From: Neisseria mucosa
GTDB taxonomy: Bacteria; Pseudomonadota; Gammaproteobacteria; Burkholderiales; Neisseriaceae
Assembly: GCF_003044445.1 (NCBI RefSeq)
Contig: NZ_POWX01000034.1
Span: 1 to 6,093, forward strand
Direction: 5' to 3'
Length of the DNA stretch: 6,093 nt
The stretch's first letter is position 1. Each line of letters starts with the position of its first letter. Position numbers and translations under genes: made by a program. The notes below the pieces were generated by a model that saw only the letters and a list, made by a program, of their open reading frames with translations, was not told the origin of the DNA and searched no databases. This document shows, piece by piece, positions 1-6,093 of the stretch.

Positions 1-11
1 GCTCTTTAACA
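1..11 (+). promoter_or_regulatory. Leader boxA antitermination element (window edge)
   Basis: The window opens with GCTCTTTAACA, which matches the bacterial rrn boxA (TGCTCTTTAACA in E. coli) apart from the first base, which lies outside the window. In transcribed RNA, boxA is bound by NusB and NusE (ribosomal protein S10) and makes RNA polymerase resistant to Rho-dependent termination. Its place about 125 bases before 16S is the expected one. The promoters that drive the operon are upstream of the window. Confidence 0.85.
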
Positions 12-13
12 AA

Positions 14-47
14 ACAGATTACCGATAAGTGTGAGTGCGACAGCCTC
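14..47 (+). other. 16S rRNA processing stem, 5' strand
   Basis: Bases 19-46 are complementary to 1691-1718 over 28 pairs, with a single G-U wobble. The pairing continues outward after one A-A mismatch (14-17 with 1720-1723) and inward by one pair (47 with 1690). In the precursor RNA this brings the two ends of 16S together in a long stem, the normal RNase III substrate that releases pre-16S. The complementarity is read directly; the enzyme is inferred from other proteobacteria. Confidence 0.9.
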
Positions 48-135
48 ACACTGTTTGAAAGACAGACAAGATGATGTTTTAGACATTGTCCTGTCGGTTT
101 CTTTGAAGCAGACCAGAAGTTAAAAAGTTAGAGAT
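48..135 (+). other. 16S leader RNA between processing stem and mature 5' end
   Basis: This is untranslated leader removed during 16S maturation. It holds a small possible hairpin (CTGT at 51-54 with ACAG at 62-65) and no reading frame of note. Nothing else is evident. Confidence 0.6.
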
Positions 136-1680
<1,545 letters not shown>

Positions 1681-1689
1681 GAGAAAGAA

Positions 1690-1723
1690 GAGGCTGTCGC
1701 ATTCACACTTATCGGTAAACTGT
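1690..1723 (+). other. 16S rRNA processing stem, 3' strand
   Basis: This strand is the partner of 14-47: 1691-1718 pairs with 19-46 without gaps and with one G-U pair, and CTGT at 1720-1723 pairs with ACAG at 14-17. It begins 11 bases after the 16S 3' end, as expected for a pre-16S RNase III stem. Confidence 0.9.
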
Positions 1724-1741
1724 AGAAGATGCGGAAAAATG

Positions 1742-1768
1742 CTTGAGTGAAGACAAGATTCGCTTAAG
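1742..1768 (+). other. Hairpin just upstream of tRNA-Ile
   Basis: CTTGAGTGAA (1742-1751) pairs with TTCGCTTAAG (1759-1768) over 10 positions, two of them G-U, around a 7-base loop. It ends 10 bases before tRNA-Ile. It is probably a spacer fold that separates the 16S processing stem from the tRNA and may help present the tRNA 5' end to RNase P. That role is inferred. Confidence 0.5.
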
Positions 1769-1778
1769 AAGAGAATCC

Positions 1779-1855
<77 letters not shown>

Positions 1856-1860
1856 AGAAC

Positions 1861-1936
1861 GGGGGCATAGCTCAGTTGGTAGAGCACCTGCTTTGCAAGC
1901 AGGGGGTCATCGGTTCGATCCCGTTTGCCTCCACCA
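1861..1936 (+). tRNA. tRNA-Ala (anticodon TGC)
   Basis: A 76-base tRNA that decodes alanine GCA and, by wobble, other GCN codons. The acceptor stem GGGGGCA (1861-1867) pairs with TGCCTCC (1926-1932), with one G-T wobble. The D-arm is TAGCTCAGTTGGTAGAGC. The anticodon stem CCTGC/GCAGG encloses TTTGCAA, with TGC at 1894-1896. The T-loop is TTCGATC; the T-stem ATCGG/CCGTT carries one T-T mismatch (1910 with 1924), and the other four pairs are sound. The G-U pair characteristic of alanine identity (G3-U70) is present at 1863-1930. CCA is encoded at 1934-1936. It is the second spacer tRNA of the operon. Confidence 0.98.
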
Positions 1937-1962
1937 ATACTTTCCAAATCAAAACGAGTTAA

Positions 1963-1991
1963 AAAGGCAGTGTAACTGCTTTCTTTTTTTC
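1963..1991 (+). terminator. Terminator-like hairpin with T-run inside the spacer
   Basis: AAGGCAGT (1964-1971) pairs with ACTGCTTT (1975-1982) around a 3-base loop, with one G-U pair, and is followed at once by CTTTTTTTCT. By form it is a modest intrinsic terminator lying 27 bases after tRNA-Ala and before 23S. The stem is short and has few G-C pairs, so read-through is likely. It could instead mark a 3' processing end for the tRNA part of the precursor. A working terminator here would lower 23S output unless antitermination or the promoter just downstream compensates. Confidence 0.45.
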
Positions 1992-2018
1992 TAAAGAGAA
2001 GTCTGATGGTGAATCAGT

Positions 2019-2046
2019 TTGACGGAAAAAGAAAGGCTGCTATAAT
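2019..2046 (+). promoter_or_regulatory. Sigma70-type promoter inside the 16S-23S spacer
   Basis: TTGACG (2019-2024, five of six bases of the -35 consensus) is followed after 16 bases by TATAAT (2041-2046, a perfect -10). A start would fall near 2051-2053. About 45 bases further on is a boxA, so the order promoter, boxA, rRNA copies the layout of an rrn leader. No strong UP-element A/T tract is visible directly upstream. It would allow 23S and 5S to be transcribed without 16S. Activity is inferred; the match itself is plain. Confidence 0.6.
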
Positions 2047-2094
2047 AATCAGCTCATTTTGATTTGCGAAGTAAATAGCAATATTGAACGCATC

Positions 2095-2107
2095 GATCTT
2101 TAACAAA
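2095..2107 (+). promoter_or_regulatory. Spacer boxA antitermination element
   Basis: GATCTTTAACAAA is the same element as the leader GCTCTTTAACAAA at 1-13 with one substitution. Proteobacterial rrn operons usually carry a second boxA before 23S to reload the Nus antitermination complex after the tRNAs. It sits about 260 bases before 23S. Confidence 0.8.
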
Positions 2108-2236
2108 TTGGAAAGCCGAAATCAACAAACAAAGACAATGTGTCTGTTTTTGATGATTGACCGATTGCAAACGGTCAGTTATCTCCTAAATAGGAAAAGA
2201 AAAACAGGTGCAGTATTTGGGTGATGATTGTATCGA

Positions 2237-2268
2237 CTTAATCCCGAAAGACAAAAGGCGGGATTAAG
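2237..2268 (+). other. Perfect 10-bp stem-loop in the 23S leader
   Basis: CTTAATCCCG (2237-2246) is the exact reverse complement of CGGGATTAAG (2259-2268), separated by a purine-rich 12-base loop. No T-run follows, so it is not a terminator. It is probably a structural element of the pre-23S leader RNA; a specific role is not known to me. Confidence 0.55.
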
Positions 2269-2358
2269 ACACAACAAGCAGTAAGCTTTATCAAAGTAGG
2301 AAATTCAAGTTTGATGTTCTTGTCAACGGAATGTCAGGCAAAGTCAGAGAAGTTCTTG

Positions 2359-2368
2359 AAATGATAGA

Positions 2369-2374
<6 letters not shown>
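2359..2374 (+). other. 23S rRNA processing stem, 5' strand
   Basis: AAATGATAGAGTCAAG is the exact reverse complement of CTTGACTCTATCATTT at 5251-5266, giving 16 perfect pairs. The inner six pairs are helix 1 of mature 23S, which joins its two ends; the outer ten form the pre-23S stem that RNase III normally cleaves. This pairing was used to set the 23S ends. Confidence 0.9.
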
Positions 2375-5258
<2,884 letters not shown>

Positions 5259-5259
<1 letters not shown>

Positions 5260-5284
5260 ATCATTTGAAGGACTTCAAATGATA
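5259..5284 (+). repeat. Perfect inverted repeat directly after 23S
   Basis: TATCATTTGAAG (5259-5270) and CTTCAAATGATA (5273-5284) are exact reverse complements with two bases between them. As RNA this would fold into a stem of about ten pairs with a small loop. The stem is A/T-rich and followed by AAAGC rather than a T-run, so it is not a terminator. It overlaps the 3' strand of the 23S processing stem and excludes it when folded. Confidence 0.75.
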
Positions 5285-5293
5285 AAAGCTTAC

Positions 5294-5308
5294 TGACTGA
5301 TTCAGTCA
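5294..5308 (+). repeat. Small inverted repeat in the 23S-5S spacer
   Basis: TGACTGA (5294-5300) and TCAGTCA (5302-5308) are exact reverse complements around one base; a practical hairpin would keep five pairs and a 5-base loop. It is probably a fold of the spacer RNA removed during 5S maturation. The rest of the spacer up to 5353 shows no gene, and in particular no tRNA. Confidence 0.5.
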
Positions 5309-5353
5309 TCACCAAATATATTGATTAAGGCTTTACCGATTTGTACAGTTTAA

Positions 5354-5468
5354 GTTTGGCGGCCATAGCGAGTTGGTCCCACGCCTTCCCATCCCGAACA
5401 GGACCGTGAAACGACTCAGCGCCGATGATAGTGTGGTTCTTCCATGCGAAAGTAGGTCACTGCCAAAC
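5354..5468 (+). rRNA. rrf: 5S ribosomal RNA
   Basis: Complete 5S rRNA of about 115 bases. The terminal helix is GTTTGGC (5354-5360) with GCCAAAC (5462-5468). The conserved GGCGGCCATAGCG start, the TCCCATCCCGAACAGG segment (loop C region), CGCCGATGATAGTG and GCGAAAGTAGGTCACTGCC are all present. 5S joins the central protuberance of the large subunit with proteins L5, L18 and L25. The mature ends, set by the terminal helix, may be off by one or two bases. It is the last gene of the operon; an intrinsic terminator follows nine bases later. Confidence 0.97.
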
Positions 5469-5477
5469 ACCTATTCT

Positions 5478-5510
5478 AAGCCCCTGACAGTTGTCGGGGG
5501 CTTTTACTTT
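5478..5510 (+). terminator. Intrinsic terminator of the rRNA operon
   Basis: AAGCCCCTGAC (5478-5488) pairs with GTCGGGGGCTT (5493-5503) over 11 pairs, with one G-U, around the tetraloop AGTT, and is followed by TTACTTT. The G-C-rich stem with a T-rich tail right after 5S is a classic Rho-independent terminator. It does not contain a DNA uptake sequence pair, unlike many Neisseria terminators. It separates rRNA transcription from comE. Confidence 0.92.
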
Positions 5511-5715
5511 GTATCGTTGACAGGTTTGGCGAACCGGACATCCCTGCCTTGATAGCGGCGGTGGGGCGGAATGGGGTAATACTCTGAATGCTCCGGTTGT
5601 AGAAGAATGGGCTTTTGAGAATGTGGGTGGGGCCGCTTCGAAATTGAGGTGGGTTCGTAGATGTTGTAAAATCAATACATTGAGAGATAGTAAAGTTGGA
5701 AATATTTAAAATTGT
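5511..5715 (+). other. Intergenic region between rrn terminator and comE promoter, no gene
   Basis: I find no convincing coding sequence on either strand. Bases 5511-5655 are mixed in composition with several G-runs on the + strand (5563-5566, 5573-5576, 5609-5611, 5625-5632, 5651-5653). From about 5656 the sequence turns strongly A/T-rich. The only sites I can support are the IHF-like site and the promoter at the end, listed separately. I see no insertion-sequence ends or tRNA. Confidence 0.6.
5670..5682 (+). promoter_or_regulatory. Candidate IHF binding site upstream of comE
   Basis: AATCAATACATTG fits the IHF consensus WATCAANNNNTTR at every fixed position and sits in A/T-rich DNA. Its centre is about 75 bases before the predicted comE transcription start, a common distance for IHF acting as a DNA-bending activator. 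The same bases contain the short palindrome TCAAT-AC-ATTGA (5672-5683), so another dimeric regulator is possible. The match is seen; binding is inferred. Confidence 0.4.
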
Positions 5716-5744
5716 TTGAACTAAAATGATGTAAAGTATATGAT
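5716..5744 (+). promoter_or_regulatory. Candidate comE promoter
   Basis: TTGAAC (5716-5721, four of six -35 bases) and TATGAT (5739-5744, five of six -10 bases) are separated by 17 bases, the ideal spacing. Transcription would start near 5751, giving a leader of about 65 bases. The surrounding 90 bases are very A/T-rich, which favours opening and also raises the chance of a random match. Because the rrn terminator lies upstream, comE needs a promoter in this interval, and this is the best one visible. Confidence 0.55.
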
Positions 5745-5757
5745 AATAAAATATATA

Positions 5758-5784
5758 GTGGTAACGCATTCCAGGCGTTACCGT
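5758..5784 (+). promoter_or_regulatory. Stem-loop in the comE leader
   Basis: GGTAACGC (5760-5767) and GCGTTACC (5775-5782) are exact reverse complements around a 7-base loop, and two wobble pairs extend the stem outward. If transcription starts near 5751, this would be a near-terminal 5' stem-loop, a form known to protect mRNAs from decay. It is not followed by a T-run on the + strand, so it is not a + strand terminator. Read on the - strand it is followed by a T-rich stretch and could weakly stop antisense transcription. Confidence 0.6.
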
Positions 5785-5802
5785 CCATATTAACGAAATG
5801 AT

Positions 5803-5806
5803 AGGA
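5803..5806 (+). promoter_or_regulatory. Ribosome binding site of comE
   Basis: AGGA lies ten bases before the ATG at 5817, within the usable range for pairing with the 16S anti-Shine-Dalgarno at 1670-1674. It supports the ATG at 5817 over the out-of-frame ATG at 5798, which has no such motif. Confidence 0.65.
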
Positions 5807-5816
5807 AAACGCCCTT

Positions 5817-6093
5817 ATGAAAAAATTCCTCTTTGCCGCACTCTCCGTTCTGACCGCCTCGCTGTCGCTGGCCGCCGTCAACATCAATACTGCTTCCCCG
5901 TCCGAATTGGAAGCCCTGCCCGGCATCGGTCCGGCCAAAGCGAAAGCCATTGTGGACTACCGCCAGCAGCATGGTGCCTTCAAATCGGTGGAAGAGCTCA
6001 AAAACGTTAAAGGCATCGGCGAGGGTATCTTCTCCAAACTGAAGGCCGAAGCAACCGTCGCGCCCGCACCTGCAAACACAAAAGCTAAAAACG
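5817..6093 (+). CDS. comE: Competence protein ComE/ComEA, helix-hairpin-helix DNA-binding protein (partial, 3' end outside window)
   Basis: Start of a small secreted DNA-binding protein needed for transformation; 92 codons are visible before the window ends, with no stop yet. Residues 1-19 (MKKFLFAALSVLTASLSLA) form a signal peptide, with likely cleavage after A19, so the protein is periplasmic. Residues 21-26 are VNINTA, the usual opening of the ComEA domain. Two helix-hairpin-helix motifs follow: PGIGPAKAKAI at 35-45 and KGIGEGIFSKL at 65-75; their glycine hairpins bind DNA backbone without sequence specificity. From about residue 80 the tail is rich in Ala, Pro and Lys. The gonococcal ComE precursor is about 99 residues, so only a few are probably missing. 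ComEA-type proteins bind incoming double-stranded DNA in the periplasm and help pull it in behind the retracting type IV pilus. In the gonococcus, copies of comE follow each rRNA operon, exactly as here. The ATG is supported by AGGA at 5803-5806. Confidence 0.93.
   Translation, partial: MKKFLFAALSVLTASLSLAAVNINTASPSELEALPGIGPAKAKAIVDYRQQHGAFKSVEELKNVKGIGEGIFSKLKAEATVAPAPANTKAKN

Larger units (their letters stand above)
1937..2368 (+). other. Second half of the 16S-23S spacer, no gene
   Basis: This is a 432-base untranslated stretch between tRNA-Ala and 23S. It holds, in order, a terminator-like hairpin, a promoter-like sequence, a second boxA, several stem-loops and the 5' strand of the 23S processing stem, each listed separately. 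A minor hairpin not listed separately is TGACCG (2158-2163) with CGGTCA (2172-2177). I see no open frame that looks coding and no third tRNA. Confidence 0.75.

Noticed and set aside
5518..5523. TTGACA just after the rrn terminator as a possible -35 box
   Set aside because: No -10-like hexamer lies 15-19 bases downstream; the sequence there is G-C-rich.
5563..5653. G-runs that might form a G-quadruplex like the one upstream of pilE
   Set aside because: The runs of three or more Gs are separated by gaps of 13 to more than 30 bases, too long for a canonical four-strand fold.
5754..5765. TATAGTGG followed by TAAC resembles the end of a Correia repeat (TATAGTGGATTAAC)
   Set aside because: Only eight consecutive bases match, the rest of the 26-base end is absent, and there is no inverted partner. 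The bases are explained by the leader hairpin and A/T-rich flank.
5795..5804. GAAATGATAG in the comE leader also occurs at 2358-2367 beside the 23S processing stem
   Set aside because: A shared 10-mer in about 6 kb, with no extension on either side, is compatible with chance.
5457..5950. Overlapping open frames on the - strand across the 5S terminator, intergenic region and comE start
   Set aside because: They run through the terminator, A/T-rich DNA and the antisense of comE. Their translations show no domain or composition typical of real proteins.
5798..6010. Open frame of 70 codons on the + strand overlapping comE
   Set aside because: It is out of frame with comE, whose signal peptide and helix-hairpin-helix motifs clearly mark the real frame.

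Overview
The window is almost entirely one ribosomal RNA operon read on the + strand, followed by the start of a competence gene. The 16S rRNA, both spacer tRNAs, the 23S and 5S rRNAs and the ComEA-type protein downstream all fit a member of the Neisseriaceae, most likely the genus Neisseria. This rests on recognising Neisseria-type 16S (5' end TGAACATAAGAGTTTGATC, 3' end CCTCCTTTCT) and on the rrn-comE adjacency known from the gonococcus. The first 400 bases of the 16S differ from the pathogenic species as I remember them, so a commensal or animal-associated species is more likely, but I cannot name it from sight.

Layout: 1-135 is the end of the operon leader, with a boxA antitermination element at the very edge and the 5' strand of the 16S processing stem; the main rrn promoters lie outside the window. 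136-1679 is 16S rRNA. 1680-2368 is the 16S-23S spacer with tRNA-Ile(GAT) and tRNA-Ala(TGC). After the tRNAs come a terminator-like hairpin with a T-run, a near-consensus sigma70-type promoter and a second boxA. 2369-5259 is 23S rRNA, full length and without an intervening sequence. 5260-5353 is a short spacer with two strong inverted repeats. 5354-5468 is 5S rRNA, closed by a strong intrinsic terminator at 5478-5510.

From 5511 to about 5715 there is no gene. The sequence then becomes very AT-rich and carries an IHF-consensus site, a plausible promoter, a leader hairpin and a ribosome binding site. These precede comE/comEA at 5817, a secreted helix-hairpin-helix DNA-binding protein of the transformation machinery, cut by the window end after 92 codons.

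The rRNA and tRNA genes form one transcription and processing unit: boxA supports antitermination, and long inverted repeats flanking 16S and 23S form the stems that RNase III normally cuts. comE appears to be a separate unit with its own promoter. I see no novel multi-gene system. The best items for a second look are the promoter-boxA module inside the spacer, the alternative pairing at the 23S 3' end, and the control region of comE.
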